Shown piece by piece: positions 35,342 to 45,659 of a stretch of 64,000 nucleotides of DNA (position 1 is the first letter of the stretch; every line of letters begins with the position of its first letter). Position numbers and translations under genes: made by a program. The stretch covers positions 930,001-994,000 of the forward strand of contig NZ_JASJOU010000001.1 of assembly GCF_030068605.1 (NCBI RefSeq). Direction: 5' to 3'. The notes under the pieces were generated by a model, which saw only the letters and a program-made list of their open reading frames with translations, did not search any database and was not told the DNA's origin. The stretch is from Xanthocytophaga agilis (lineage in GTDB: Bacteria; Bacteroidota; Bacteroidia; Cytophagales; 172606-1).

Positions 35342-36013
35342 ATGGCATTAATGTTACGTGTAGAATATAATATGATAAGCAAACCTGTTATGTCACCAAC
35401 GGAAGAAGAAGATTTCTTCTGGAATGCAATTGAAAAATCTAATAGATCGCAAAGCTCTCACTGGAGTGATTATAATATTGAAGAACATCTTGAGAATCTG
35501 ATTGGACTACTTTCGCATCATACCAAAGAAGAATTGATAATTTTTGAGAAGGTATTTCAGGAAAAGATGTATGAGCTTTATACCGCGAATATTGCCGAAT
35601 TGTCAATAATTTTAGAAAATGGATATACAACTGAAGAGGGTAAAATTATTTTTGATGATTATATATCTACAGATGGTTTCATTTATTTCCGGTGCTGGCT
35701 TATATTAAAAGGAAAGCAGTTTTTTGAAGAAATCACAGAGGATATAAACGCTTTTATTAATGGAAAATATAGTTTTGATATAGGCGATACTTGGGCTGAA
35801 GGACTGTTATATGTTTCTGATGAAGCCTATTCTGCCAATCATGAGAATCAGGATAATTCAGAAATTCAAGATGCTGTAGCAAATTTGTTTCCAGATGTTA
35901 TTCATTATGACTCATTAGATGGAGACATGGATGGAGTACCTATAGGAGGAGAAGACCTACAGGATACATACCCTCAACTGGTTAAAGAAATAACAGATTT
36001 AAGGAATAAGTAG
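35342..36013 (+). CDS. DUF4240 domain-containing protein
   Basis: 223 residues with the DUF4240 signature: EEDFFWNAIEKSN, then FEKVFQEKMYELY and the conserved DYISTDGFIYFRCWLI, where many members of the family have the same aromatic-rich core. It is soluble and acidic. It starts directly after the kinase stop codon (zero gap); the in-frame ATG at 35372 is an alternative start closer to the domain. DUF4240 has no known activity and is often found in toxin-immunity or hypothetical contexts. Here it is the last gene of the kdp transcript. Its role is unknown. Confidence 0.8.
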   Translation: MALMLRVEYNMISKPVMSPTEEEDFFWNAIEKSNRSQSSHWSDYNIEEHLENLIGLLSHHTKEELIIFEKVFQEKMYELYTANIAELSIILENGYTTEEGKIIFDDYISTDGFIYFRCWLILKGKQFFEEITEDINAFINGKYSFDIGDTWAEGLLYVSDEAYSANHENQDNSEIQDAVANLFPDVIHYDSLDGDMDGVPIGGEDLQDTYPQLVKEITDLRNK

Positions 36014-36026
36014 TTAGATTTATAAT

Positions 36027-36068
36027 AAAAATATGGTAGTTCATGCATTTATGGACTACCATATTTTT
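36027..36068. terminator. Bidirectional terminator between the kdp operon and the DUF2383 gene
   Basis: AAAAATATGGTAGT and its exact complement, 14-base loop, A and T runs at both ends. Confidence 0.8.
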
Positions 36069-36088
36069 ATTACTATCAATTATACAAA

Positions 36089-36550
36089 TTAATAGGCTGC
36101 CTGGCTGGAACGCAGATATTGACTGATTGTGTCATGCGTTCTTTGGATACTATCCCGCTGCCGAAGCAGAGTTTCACGTAGACTTGCAGATACATTGTCT
36201 TCCAATGCGTCATCATACGCTTTAATAGCTGCCTTATCTCCAAATTCGCAAGAACTCAGAATAGATTCACGGTCTTTTCCTGTGAAAGCTGCTTTCAGAT
36301 CCATCCATGCTTTGTGGATTTGTCCTGTAGCGGTAGTGCCTCTTTCTGGCTCACCACCTAATGTTGTTACTTCCTGTATTAAATCATTACGGAAGCCTCT
36401 GCTCTCATGGATAAGATTGGCAAACATGGCCTTCAAATCTACATCTTCAAATTCAACATCTTTCATGGCTCTTTCATAGCCTTCAATCCGATCATTCAAA
36501 ATTTCTATAACGTCATTTAAAATAGAAATTGATTTTTCACTAGCTGACAT
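36089..36550 (-). CDS. PA2169 family four-helix-bundle protein (DUF2383)
   Basis: A 153-residue soluble helical protein that matches the DUF2383/PA2169 family: ILNDVIEILNDRIEGYERAMKD, then FANLIHESRGFRNDLIQEV, GGEPERGTTATGQIHKAWMDLK and LRETLLRQRDSIQRTHDTI. These are ferritin-like four-helix bundles, usually stress-associated, with no proven enzyme activity. A TGGCATG element is 59 bases upstream on its strand. It is monocistronic, with strong terminators on both sides. Confidence 0.9.
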   Translation of the reverse strand: MSASEKSISILNDVIEILNDRIEGYERAMKDVEFEDVDLKAMFANLIHESRGFRNDLIQEVTTLGGEPERGTTATGQIHKAWMDLKAAFTGKDRESILSSCEFGDKAAIKAYDDALEDNVSASLRETLLRQRDSIQRTHDTISQYLRSSQAAY

Positions 36551-36608
36551 AAAAAACTTTATTTAGGTTAATAATCAATACGTATTTATGTCTGTAATGC
36601 AAAAAATA

Positions 36609-36615
36609 CATGCCA
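36609..36615 (-). promoter_or_regulatory. TGGCATG element upstream of the DUF2383 gene
   Basis: On the minus strand the sequence reads TGGCATGTATTTTTTGCAT, which has both a GG and a GC box of sigma-54 type but with 12 instead of 10 bases between them. Confidence 0.4.
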
Positions 36616-36635
36616 TCTGGTTTTGAGGTTATCAT

Positions 36636-36683
36636 AAAAAAGCAACAACCTACCTGTACATACAGGTAGGTTGTTGCTTTTTT
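36636..36683. terminator. Long bidirectional terminator
   Basis: A perfect 23-bp stem (left arm begins AAAAAAGCAACAACCTACC) with a 2-base loop and six A or T at the ends. It ends the minus-strand 189-aa gene, 26 bases after its stop. Confidence 0.88.
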
Positions 36684-36709
36684 ATACTATATATGCGTCT
36701 AATAAGTCA

Positions 36710-37279
36710 TTATGCCGTTTTTGGATTAAATACTTCCGCATCTGTGGAACCCAGGCCAGATTGGGTATTATAATCAGCAACAGAGCTTCCTAACGGTTTG
36801 CTTGCAGCTTCACCTACAGACATATCTACATAATTTAGATTTTCAATACGTTGCTCAATGTGATCAATCAGGAATGATGGACCATCAATTACGGCATTAC
36901 GTTCTTTTACTTCAACTACTATAGGTCTATTCATGGCTCCTGCAATCATTGTCGGAATATAGATATACCGATTGTTTTCTTTGTGATCCATTGCATATCC
37001 ACTGGCCTGTAGAATTGCATCCAGGCGATCTTGTCCTGTATCAGAATCTCCATAACGAACACTGGTATGCGAAAGTGTATTACGGTTTGCAAAGCGATAG
37101 ATATCAACTGCAAGAGCTACACCCCAAAAACCTATGAATATCCATAAACGCCAGTCCAGACTAGTACTTCCTTTTTGCCAGTAGGACAAACCCATGAATA
37201 AACCGATGATGCCTGCCATGATTAAAGCGGAGAAAGCAACTCTCTTGGTTACTAAGGCTCCAATGTTTGTGTCTTTCAT
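36710..37279 (-). CDS. Membrane protein of unknown function
   Basis: 189 residues: two membrane helices near the N-terminus (about 12-31 and 43-62), then a soluble domain of about 120 residues (AILQASGYAMDHKENNRYIYIP, VEVKERNAVIDGPSFLIDHIEQRIE). No family is recognised. The C-terminal domain looks like a compact alpha/beta fold by alternation of strands and helices. It lies between strong terminators and is not in an operon. Confidence 0.75.
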   Translation of the reverse strand: MKDTNIGALVTKRVAFSALIMAGIIGLFMGLSYWQKGSTSLDWRLWIFIGFWGVALAVDIYRFANRNTLSHTSVRYGDSDTGQDRLDAILQASGYAMDHKENNRYIYIPTMIAGAMNRPIVVEVKERNAVIDGPSFLIDHIEQRIENLNYVDMSVGEAASKPLGSSVADYNTQSGLGSTDAEVFNPKTA

Positions 37280-37801
37280 ACTTGTAATTGTTATGATAAA
37301 AACATTTTTACTGTGAGAATTCGATTTGATGTAGAACTAATACAATATTAGATTCTTTTAATTTTTCTTAGAATTTGTTTATATCCTAAATATTGCGCTG
37401 TAAGGTTATCTAACTGTTTAGTAGTGCCTGGCCTGAAAAAATGGATACTTCACTAAGTTAAAGTATTCTTTTTTAAAGAACAAGTTTTCTTATAGTAAGA
37501 TTGTTCCTTTAACATAAATACCATTTTTACCAGAATGGTGACCGTTGGAATGTGAAAATTTTTATAAATACTGGTAAGGTTTTAAAATGTGACCCTATTG
37601 AGAAGATTCAGTGTAAGAAAAAATGTAAGAAATAGACCTTTTTTCGTCATTTTTAAGTTAAAGAGAAATATCTATATTCATTTCTAAGTTAGTGATTTCG
37701 TATTCTTTCATAGTTAGTAGTGATTACATTTGAAATTACTTTTGATTTTTTGCGAAGAGTAAGAGAACTTTGCTATACTATTACCTGACAGAAGATGACT
37801 T
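37280..37801. other. Intergenic gap, nothing recognised
   Basis: 522 AT-rich bases between divergent genes. No ORF, repeat or clear promoter match was seen apart from weak short hairpins. Confidence 0.5.
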
Positions 37802-38794
37802 ATGCCGTATTTACAAGAGACAACCTATAGATCTCCCTTTTATCTATTTAATGGTCATTTACAGACGATCATCCCGGCTGTTATGCGAAAAGTGAATGGT
37901 ATATCTTACTACCGAGAGCGTATAACTACTCCTGACGAAGATTTTCTGGATTTGGATTGGGCATTTGCAGAAAATAAAAGAAAAACAAAGCCCTCCCAAT
38001 TAGCTATTATTAGTCATGGACTAGAAGGGGATAGTCAACGTCCTTATGTAACAGGGATGGTCCGTATGTTAACATCAGAAGGCTATGATGTGCTTGCATG
38101 GAACTATCGAAGTTGTAGTGGTGAAATAAATCGTCAGAGAAGATTCTACCATATTGGAGCTACCGATGATTTACACACGGTAGTTGAGTATGTAACTCAA
38201 ATGAAACCAGAATATACAGAAATCGTTCTGTTAGGATTTAGTGCTGGGGGTAACATTACCCTAAAGTATCTGGGTGAACAGGGTGCTTTGCTAGCACCAT
38301 TTATTAAAAAGTCGGTAGTTTTTTCAGTTCCTTTAGATGTGAAAACCAGTAGTGCTAAGATTTCGAAGCCTCAAAATTTTATTTATGAACAACGTTTTTT
38401 GCGCAGTCTTCGGAAAAAAATTCTCAAAAAAGCTGAGATTATGCCACAGGCGATTGATATAATGCCACTTCAGACTATTCGTAAGCTTAAGGAATTTGAT
38501 GATGTATATACAGCTCCTCTACATGGATTTAAAGATGCAATTGATTATTACACTCAGAACAGTTCCAAGTTTTTTTTACAGGGTATTAAGGTTCCTACAT
38601 TGATTGTCAATGCCATTAATGACCCCTTTTTATCGCCTGAATGCTTTGATCAGTCTCTGGTGACGAATCTTCCTAATGTATGGTTACAGATTACTCAGGC
38701 AGGTGGACATTGTGGGTTTATGTATCAGTCATTACAGAACACTTTTTGGTCTGAGACAAGAGCTTTGTCTTTTTTAAAGGAGTCTCACTTATAG
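37802..38794 (+). CDS. YheT family alpha/beta hydrolase
   Basis: 330 residues of an alpha/beta-hydrolase of the YheT/EMB8 group. The early motif FNGHLQTIIP is diagnostic, followed by ISHGLEGDSQRPYV (oxyanion region), the nucleophile elbow GFSAGGN with Ser147, Asp in NAINDPFLSPECF and His in QAGGHCGFMY. Members are esterases of unknown natural substrate. It is soluble and complete. It converges on the fatty-acid hydroxylase gene with a 15-base gap. Confidence 0.92.
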   Translation: MPYLQETTYRSPFYLFNGHLQTIIPAVMRKVNGISYYRERITTPDEDFLDLDWAFAENKRKTKPSQLAIISHGLEGDSQRPYVTGMVRMLTSEGYDVLAWNYRSCSGEINRQRRFYHIGATDDLHTVVEYVTQMKPEYTEIVLLGFSAGGNITLKYLGEQGALLAPFIKKSVVFSVPLDVKTSSAKISKPQNFIYEQRFLRSLRKKILKKAEIMPQAIDIMPLQTIRKLKEFDDVYTAPLHGFKDAIDYYTQNSSKFFLQGIKVPTLIVNAINDPFLSPECFDQSLVTNLPNVWLQITQAGGHCGFMYQSLQNTFWSETRALSFLKESHL

Positions 38795-38809
38795 AATCTA
38801 GAACCTATC

Positions 38810-39562
38810 TTATCTTTCTATAGATTGCTCTCTGTTTCGTTGAAATTGTTCCATATAATCCGGCGCAAGTGTACCAAATAATGAATCCCAAAACGTAGTG
38901 TAGAAACCAAAGTTGTATTGTTCATTTTGATGATGCTGATAATGAAAAGTAGCAGTAGCTATTTGTTTGGCTATTGGAATTCTAAGCCAATTGGCTGGAA
39001 ATAATTCAACATTCATATGTCCTAGCATTCCAAAAATGACATTTAATGTCAGATACAGAATCACAGCATATAAATTGGCTGGAAACACTAATAATAAAAT
39101 AACCCATAAACTTCCAAATGAAAACGTTTCAAAGGGATGCAACACAAAAAGATCAATAGGTTGAGGATTTGTGTACATATGATGTAGTTTATGCACTATT
39201 GAATAAAGGAAGGTTCGGTGAACAATATAATGCAGAAAGAACATAACTGCATCCATAGTTAGAATGAGTATAAGTGAATCTACAACAATGCGATAAGAGA
39301 TACTTTCATCAAATTGTATGTATCCACGCTTCCAACATTCATAGCCTGCATAAGTAATAAGAGAATTGATAATAACGGAAGTTGAAGCCATTACAACTTC
39401 TTTCATAGTTAATGGATCAACTAATTTTGAGAGTTGTTTTGTCGAGAGCCCATATGCTAACCAGTTGCTGATAAGCAATGTCAATACAACAATAGTTACA
39501 TTCTCAAACAAAAATAATCCAAAAGCTTCCCAACGAGTAATACTTTCCAAAAAGTGCAGCAT
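38810..39562 (-). CDS. Sterol desaturase / fatty-acid hydroxylase family protein
   Basis: 250 residues with four or five membrane helices and the histidine clusters of the di-iron hydroxylase family: HYIVHR, HKLHHMY, and ATFHYQHHQNEQYNFG near the C-terminus. This fits the FA_hydroxylase domain, which inserts OH groups into membrane lipids or carotenoids with O2. In Bacteroidota such enzymes act on lipids or carotenoids; the substrate here is not determined. It is convergent with the YheT gene. Confidence 0.88.
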   Translation of the reverse strand: MLHFLESITRWEAFGLFLFENVTIVVLTLLISNWLAYGLSTKQLSKLVDPLTMKEVVMASTSVIINSLITYAGYECWKRGYIQFDESISYRIVVDSLILILTMDAVMFFLHYIVHRTFLYSIVHKLHHMYTNPQPIDLFVLHPFETFSFGSLWVILLLVFPANLYAVILYLTLNVIFGMLGHMNVELFPANWLRIPIAKQIATATFHYQHHQNEQYNFGFYTTFWDSLFGTLAPDYMEQFQRNREQSIER

Positions 39563-39843
39563 AGGATAAAATAGTGAATAACGTGCTGTAAATTAAGTAG
39601 ATTAGTTTGTTCAAATAAGCGCAGATTCTCTATTTTCCTTACAAAGCAGCTATTCTATGCGATTTTTTCCAGTCTTATTGTCTTTCTTTTCAGCATAATG
39701 AGAATGAACAATTTACAATATGACAACGTTATGAAGTCATTGAAAAAAAGTATTTTTGTAGTAGGCGAGCTTCTAAAATATACTAATGTTTTCTGCCTGT
39801 AAACTATTGTCTCTGATCTGATAACCGCATAATCCATCACATT

Positions 39844-41286
39844 TTGTACGCCATAGTTGATATTGAGACCACGGGAGGGCAGCCTGACCGTGACCGGATT
39901 ACTGAAATTGCTATCGTTTTACATAACGGTAAAGAGATTGTAGAACGCTACGAAACACTGGTCAATCCAGGACGTTCTATTCCCTATGAAATTACTCAGT
40001 TGACAGGAATTTCTAATGAAATGGTACGGGATGCACCTCCTTTTTATGAAGTAGCCCGTAAGATTGTAGAACTTACCGAAGGTGCCGTTTTTGTTGCGCA
40101 TAATGTACGTTTTGATTATTCTTTTATCAAGTCGGCCTTCAAGGACCTGGGATACAATTATCAACGAAAAACATTATGTACAGTACGAATGAGCCGAAAG
40201 TCATTTCCGGGTCTACCCTCATATAGTTTAGGCAAGTTGTGTCAGTCTCTTGGTGTTACTATTGAAAATCGCCATAGAGCAATGGGAGATGCTGAAGCTA
40301 CTGCCGAAGTATTTGGTATGATAATGAATCAACACCAGATTACTGCAACTACTTCTGCTGATGTTGAAGATTGGCTTTCCCTCGAAGTTAAATCACAAAC
40401 ATTACCGCCTCGTATAACAAGAGAACAAGTTCTGGCATTACCTGAAGATACAGGAGTATATTATTTTCATGATGAGCATGGTAAAGTTATGTACGTTGGA
40501 AAGAGCATTAACATTCGCAAACGTATCATTCAACATTTTCAGATAGATTATAAGAGTCGTAAATCCATAGAGTTTAAAAACAACATAGCCAGCATTACCT
40601 ATGAGTTGACAGGGAGCGAATTAGTGGCGTTATTATATGAATCGGATGAAATAAAGAAGATAAAACCGCGCTTTAATACTCAGCAAAAGCGATCACGCGC
40701 TGTGCCATTTTATGGAGTATACGAAGAAGCCGATAAAAATGGCTATATTAATTTGTATGTAGAAAGATTGTCTTCAGATAAAGAGCCCTTAACCATGCTG
40801 GATAATTGGGAAGATGCTCGCAACTTTTTGTATAATCGGGTTCAGAAGTTTGGATTATGTCTTCAGAAATGTGATTTACATAAGACCGGAGGGCCTTGTT
40901 TCAATTATCATATTCATCAGTGTAAAGGAGCTTGTGTAGGAATAGAACCTATAGACGAATACAACACGCGTGCACGAGCTGCCATTGAAAGTTTTAGTTT
41001 TCAAAATGAAAGCTTTTTTATAGTTGGAAGGGGCAGACATGAGGATGAAAAATCTGTTGTCTGTATTGAAAAAGGACGATACATAGGATTTGGTTACCTG
41101 GATACTTCTGTAGAAGAAGCAACACATGAAAACTTACGGGCAAGCATACGTAAATATCCCCACAATCAGGATATTCAACGTATACTTTGTAGCTATGTAC
41201 GTACCAATCGATATGATAAGGTAATTCCCTATCAGTCGCTGTCTGTGAAAACTTTAGCAAATGATCCTGATTATTCTAATATGTAA
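39844..41286 (+). CDS. DnaQ-type exonuclease fused to GIY-YIG nuclease domain
   Basis: 480 residues. An N-terminal DEDDh 3'-5' exonuclease (about 1-170) carries the ExoI motif VDIETTG with Asp6/Glu8 and a HRAMGDAEATAEVF motif III. A UvrC-like GIY-YIG nuclease (about 204-285) has GVYYF and MYVGKSINIRKRI. A C-terminal UvrC-like region has Cys-rich CLQKCDLHKTGGPCFNYHIHQC. TTG at 39844 is taken as the start because the exonuclease motif begins five residues in and no ATG or GTG precedes it in frame. Such DnaQ-Cho fusions are known in several phyla and are thought to act in DNA repair. Confidence 0.92.
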   Translation: MYAIVDIETTGGQPDRDRITEIAIVLHNGKEIVERYETLVNPGRSIPYEITQLTGISNEMVRDAPPFYEVARKIVELTEGAVFVAHNVRFDYSFIKSAFKDLGYNYQRKTLCTVRMSRKSFPGLPSYSLGKLCQSLGVTIENRHRAMGDAEATAEVFGMIMNQHQITATTSADVEDWLSLEVKSQTLPPRITREQVLALPEDTGVYYFHDEHGKVMYVGKSINIRKRIIQHFQIDYKSRKSIEFKNNIASITYELTGSELVALLYESDEIKKIKPRFNTQQKRSRAVPFYGVYEEADKNGYINLYVERLSSDKEPLTMLDNWEDARNFLYNRVQKFGLCLQKCDLHKTGGPCFNYHIHQCKGACVGIEPIDEYNTRARAAIESFSFQNESFFIVGRGRHEDEKSVVCIEKGRYIGFGYLDTSVEEATHENLRASIRKYPHNQDIQRILCSYVRTNRYDKVIPYQSLSVKTLANDPDYSNM

Positions 41287-41309
41287 CCAGTAAATATTGA
41301 AAAGGATGT

Positions 41310-42326
41310 ATGAGTAAACATCGGCGTAAACCCCACCTCAAAGAAGAACAACGAGAATTTGGATTCGGAAATAAACTTACTGACGCCACTACCAGACTAA
41401 TTAACAAAGACGGAAGCTTTAATGTTGTTAGAAACAATAAAATATTAGGCCGTTACTATCTGGACCCTTATCATCGCTTTATTACCATGCGATGGCGTAA
41501 ATTCTTTTTGATATTTCTGCTATTCTTCTTTGGCATAAATGGCGCATTTGCTATAGTCTATACCTTGTTAGGTTCTGAGCAGTTTCAAGGAGTGTCTAGT
41601 GCGGGATATTTTAGCAATTTCTGGGATATGTATTTTTTTAGCACACAGACATTTACCACTGTTGGATATGGACATATTGCCCCAATAGGTTGGTTGGCAA
41701 GTATGATCGCATCCCTGGAATCAGTGGTTGGATGGCTTTCATTTGCTATTGCAACAGGTTTATTATATGGTCGTTTTGCCCGGCCTCAGGCTCGCATATT
41801 ATATAGTAAACATGCAATAGTTTCTCCATATAAAGACGGAATGGGCTTAATGTTTCGTATTGCCAATGCACGTAATAGTCAGCTCATTGAAGTTGAAACC
41901 GAGGTGATTCTTAGCCTGATTGATAAGGGAAATGGCAATGAAACCCCTCGACGAAAATATTACAATTTAAAACTGGAACTCAATCGTATTAGCCTACTTT
42001 CCTTAAGTTGGACAGTTGTTCATTCTATTACAGACTCAAGTCCATTATATGGTATAACATTGCAGGATTTAAAAGATTGTGATGCTGAATTTTGGGTTAT
42101 GATTAAAGCTTTTGATGATACTTTTGCTCAGGTTGTATATCAGCGGACTTCTTATTCTTGTGATGAGATAACATGGGGTGCAAAGTTCAAACCAATGTAT
42201 TCTCCAATTATAGGTAGCAGTAAAATTGCTCTGGAGCTTGATAAAATTAGCGAAGTTGAAAAAGTTGATTTGCCTGAGTTGATTTTCGAAGTAGAAGAGG
42301 AGGAAAGGGGAGTGTCTGATTTATGA
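41310..42326 (+). CDS. Inward-rectifier (Kir-type) potassium channel
   Basis: 338 residues with two membrane helices (about 64-88 and 126-152) flanking the pore loop, with the K+ filter TTVGYGHIAP (TVGYG at 117-121). The slide-helix region (YLDPYHRFITMRW) and a C-terminal beta-rich cytoplasmic domain of about 180 residues are those of KirBac channels. It passes K+ across the inner membrane. It starts 24 bases after the DnaQ/GIY-YIG gene, so it may be co-transcribed, though no functional link is obvious. It is a second K+ system in the window besides Kdp. Confidence 0.92.
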   Translation: MSKHRRKPHLKEEQREFGFGNKLTDATTRLINKDGSFNVVRNNKILGRYYLDPYHRFITMRWRKFFLIFLLFFFGINGAFAIVYTLLGSEQFQGVSSAGYFSNFWDMYFFSTQTFTTVGYGHIAPIGWLASMIASLESVVGWLSFAIATGLLYGRFARPQARILYSKHAIVSPYKDGMGLMFRIANARNSQLIEVETEVILSLIDKGNGNETPRRKYYNLKLELNRISLLSLSWTVVHSITDSSPLYGITLQDLKDCDAEFWVMIKAFDDTFAQVVYQRTSYSCDEITWGAKFKPMYSPIIGSSKIALELDKISEVEKVDLPELIFEVEEEERGVSDL

Positions 42327-42461
42327 GATACAGTTTCTGATAAGTACATTTCTTGCCGATAAAAGTCTACTATATATTCTCAGACATGTAACAATATATA
42401 GACTTGTGTATCTATATAAAAAAGTTTTGTTTCATATAAATCCCTTATCTAATTCTTTGAA

Positions 42462-43040
42462 ATGAAAAAACTGTTATTGATTATTGCTGTCATTTTGATT
42501 CTTGTTTCAATAAAAGAAACTCAAGCATCTGTAAATTTTATAAATTCAGAGCCGTTGGATTCTGTTATGAGTGTACCTGCACCTCAATTTTCCCTAAAAG
42601 ATATGAGTGGAAAGGTTGTTTCTCTGGCAGAGTATAGAGGAAAAGTTGTTGTACTGGATTTTTGGGCTACATGGTGTGTCCCATGTCGAAATTCATTCCC
42701 CGCAATGCAAATGACAATGAATAAGTATCAAAATGATAAAAATGTAATTTTCCTTTTTATTGATACACGTGAAAAATCTCCAAACTACCAATCATTGATA
42801 GGTCAATTTTTATCTGATAATCATTATGACTTCTATGTGTTGCTGGATGAGAAAGGTGCTGATGGAATTCAAAATAAAGTATACAAAACGTATCAGATTC
42901 CAGGTATACCAACTAAATTCGTAATAGATGGAAAAGGAATAATCAGATTCAAGAATATAGGCTTTGATATGAATAAAACAAATGAGCAAGTTGTAGAAGA
43001 ACTTGCTGGACAAATTGAGATTGCCAAGACCACAGAATAG
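42462..43040 (+). CDS. Exported TlpA-like thiol-disulfide oxidoreductase
   Basis: 192 residues with a signal peptide or anchor (MKKLLLIIAVILILVSI) and a thioredoxin-fold domain of the TlpA/ResA/AhpC-TSA type. It has the active site WCVPC with Cys72 and Cys75, FSLKDMSGKVVSLAEYRGKV before it, and the cis-Pro loop in IPGIPTKFVIDGKG. It probably reduces disulfides in the periplasm, for instance in cytochrome c maturation or envelope redox control. It is monocistronic with a 50-bp perfect terminator. Confidence 0.9.
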   Translation: MKKLLLIIAVILILVSIKETQASVNFINSEPLDSVMSVPAPQFSLKDMSGKVVSLAEYRGKVVVLDFWATWCVPCRNSFPAMQMTMNKYQNDKNVIFLFIDTREKSPNYQSLIGQFLSDNHYDFYVLLDEKGADGIQNKVYKTYQIPGIPTKFVIDGKGIIRFKNIGFDMNKTNEQVVEELAGQIEIAKTTE

Positions 43041-43060
43041 TACTGAATATGAATATTAGA

Positions 43061-43110
43061 CCCACAAAAAAGAGGCTTGAATATATATATTCAAGCCTCT
43101 TTTTTGTGGG
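43061..43110. terminator. 50-bp perfect palindromic bidirectional terminator
   Basis: Every base of the left half (CCCACAAAAAAGAGGCTTGA, then ATATA) pairs with the right half. It is shared by the plus-strand TlpA-like gene and minus-strand atpC. Confidence 0.9.
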
Positions 43111-43121
43111 GGTCTGGTTAT

Positions 43122-43370
43122 CTATTTACCAAGTATAGCTTCTGCCAGAACTGTTATTTTATTGTTTAGTACCTCAACAACACCACCATCAACTTCCCAG
43201 CTTTTTTCATCCTGATTTGTTCTGACTTTAATTTGTCCACGTTCAAGTGTACTAATCAGAGGTGCATGGTTGTTCAATACCTGAAAAGATCCTTTGGTTC
43301 CAGGAAAGGTTGCTGAAACAACATCTCCAGAAAACACAGTATGATCAGGTGTAATAATATCTATTTGCAT
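43122..43370 (-). CDS. atpC: ATP synthase F1 epsilon subunit
   Basis: 82 residues covering only the N-terminal beta-sandwich of epsilon: MQIDIITPDHTVFSGDVVSATFPGTKGSFQVLNNHAPLISTL. The C-terminal helical hairpin of the E. coli type (about 138 aa) is missing, as is usual in Bacteroidota. It links the rotor to the catalytic head. It lies 87 bases after atpD in the same operon. Confidence 0.95.
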   Translation of the reverse strand: MQIDIITPDHTVFSGDVVSATFPGTKGSFQVLNNHAPLISTLERGQIKVRTNQDEKSWEVDGGVVEVLNNKITVLAEAILGK

Positions 43371-43457
43371 ATGGAATAGGCAGGTTTATATGTGAAAATG
43401 TGCAGTTGTTTTAATTTTCCTTTTCAGAAAATGATAACAAACTGCACAATATATAGT

Positions 43458-45056
<1,599 letters not shown>

Positions 45057-45064
45057 TCAGGGCG

Positions 45065-45096
45065 CAAAGCTACTGCATATTTCTTGTAATAACAAA
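45065..45096 (-). promoter_or_regulatory. Bacteroidota-type promoter of atpDC
   Basis: On the minus strand, TTTG (-33), 20 bases, TAGCTTTG (-7, consensus TAnnTTTG). Both boxes match exactly at the expected spacing, about 45 bases before the atpD start. Confidence 0.75.
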
Positions 45097-45195
45097 CCCT
45101 TTTAGTGCTTTGCTTGCCTTGTGGCGCATTTTTTTATTCTGTCTAACGTAAGAAGCTGTATTTTTTTGTTTGTAAGTTAAATTATTGAATCTGGC

Positions 45196-45624
45196 ATGTA
45201 TTTTTTCACGATCCTTTTTAATGCATCTCTTTTATTGATTAACCATTCATCTATGGAATCTTCAATACATATCACTGTATATAACCTTAGGAATACTCAG
45301 GGACATGTTTTATTGTCAGTTTTTAAATCCGAAGACGGATTTCCCAATAATCCTGCAAAGGCTGTAAAACTGGTGAAAAGTAAAATAACCGGAGATAAAG
45401 TAGAGATTGTTTTAGACAATATGCCTGTTGGAGACTATGCTATATCTGTAATGCATGATGAGAATGATAATGGTAAAATGGATACTGGAGCATTTGGAAT
45501 ACCTAAAGAGGGATATGGTGCTTCTAATGATGCAAAAGCTGTGTTAGGACCGCCATCCTATAAAGATGCTCATTTTGACCATCAACAATCAACATCTTTA
45601 AAAATAAAGATGAAATATTTCTAA
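45196..45624 (+). CDS. DUF2141 domain-containing exported protein
   Basis: 142 residues. A short hydrophobic N-terminal stretch (YFFTILFNASLLLIN) looks like a weak signal peptide, followed by a DUF2141 domain: ITVYNLRNTQGHVLLSVF, MPVGDYAISVMHDENDNGKMDTG and FGIPKEGYGASNDAKA. The domain is a small beta-sandwich, often periplasmic and sometimes linked to carotenoid or membrane genes. The start at 45196 overlaps a TGGCATG string. The in-frame ATG at 45253 would remove the signal peptide, so the longer start is kept. It is divergent from atpD. Confidence 0.85.
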   Translation: MYFFTILFNASLLLINHSSMESSIHITVYNLRNTQGHVLLSVFKSEDGFPNNPAKAVKLVKSKITGDKVEIVLDNMPVGDYAISVMHDENDNGKMDTGAFGIPKEGYGASNDAKAVLGPPSYKDAHFDHQQSTSLKIKMKYF

Positions 45625-45659
45625 GAGGGATTAATGGTTCTCTTTGAATCTTATTAAAC

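Noticed and set aside
39655-39840. 61-aa minus-strand frame before the DnaQ/GIY-YIG gene
   Set aside because: Low-complexity AT-rich translation with no domain; it occupies the promoter region of the nuclease gene.
43122-43370. Truncated atpC pseudogene
   Set aside because: The 82-aa product lacks the C-terminal helices of E. coli epsilon, but short epsilon subunits are normal in Bacteroidota and the frame is clean.
45192-45198. A TGGCATG element at the DUF2141 gene
   Set aside because: The string contains the start codon itself (its ATG), so it cannot act as an upstream element of that gene.
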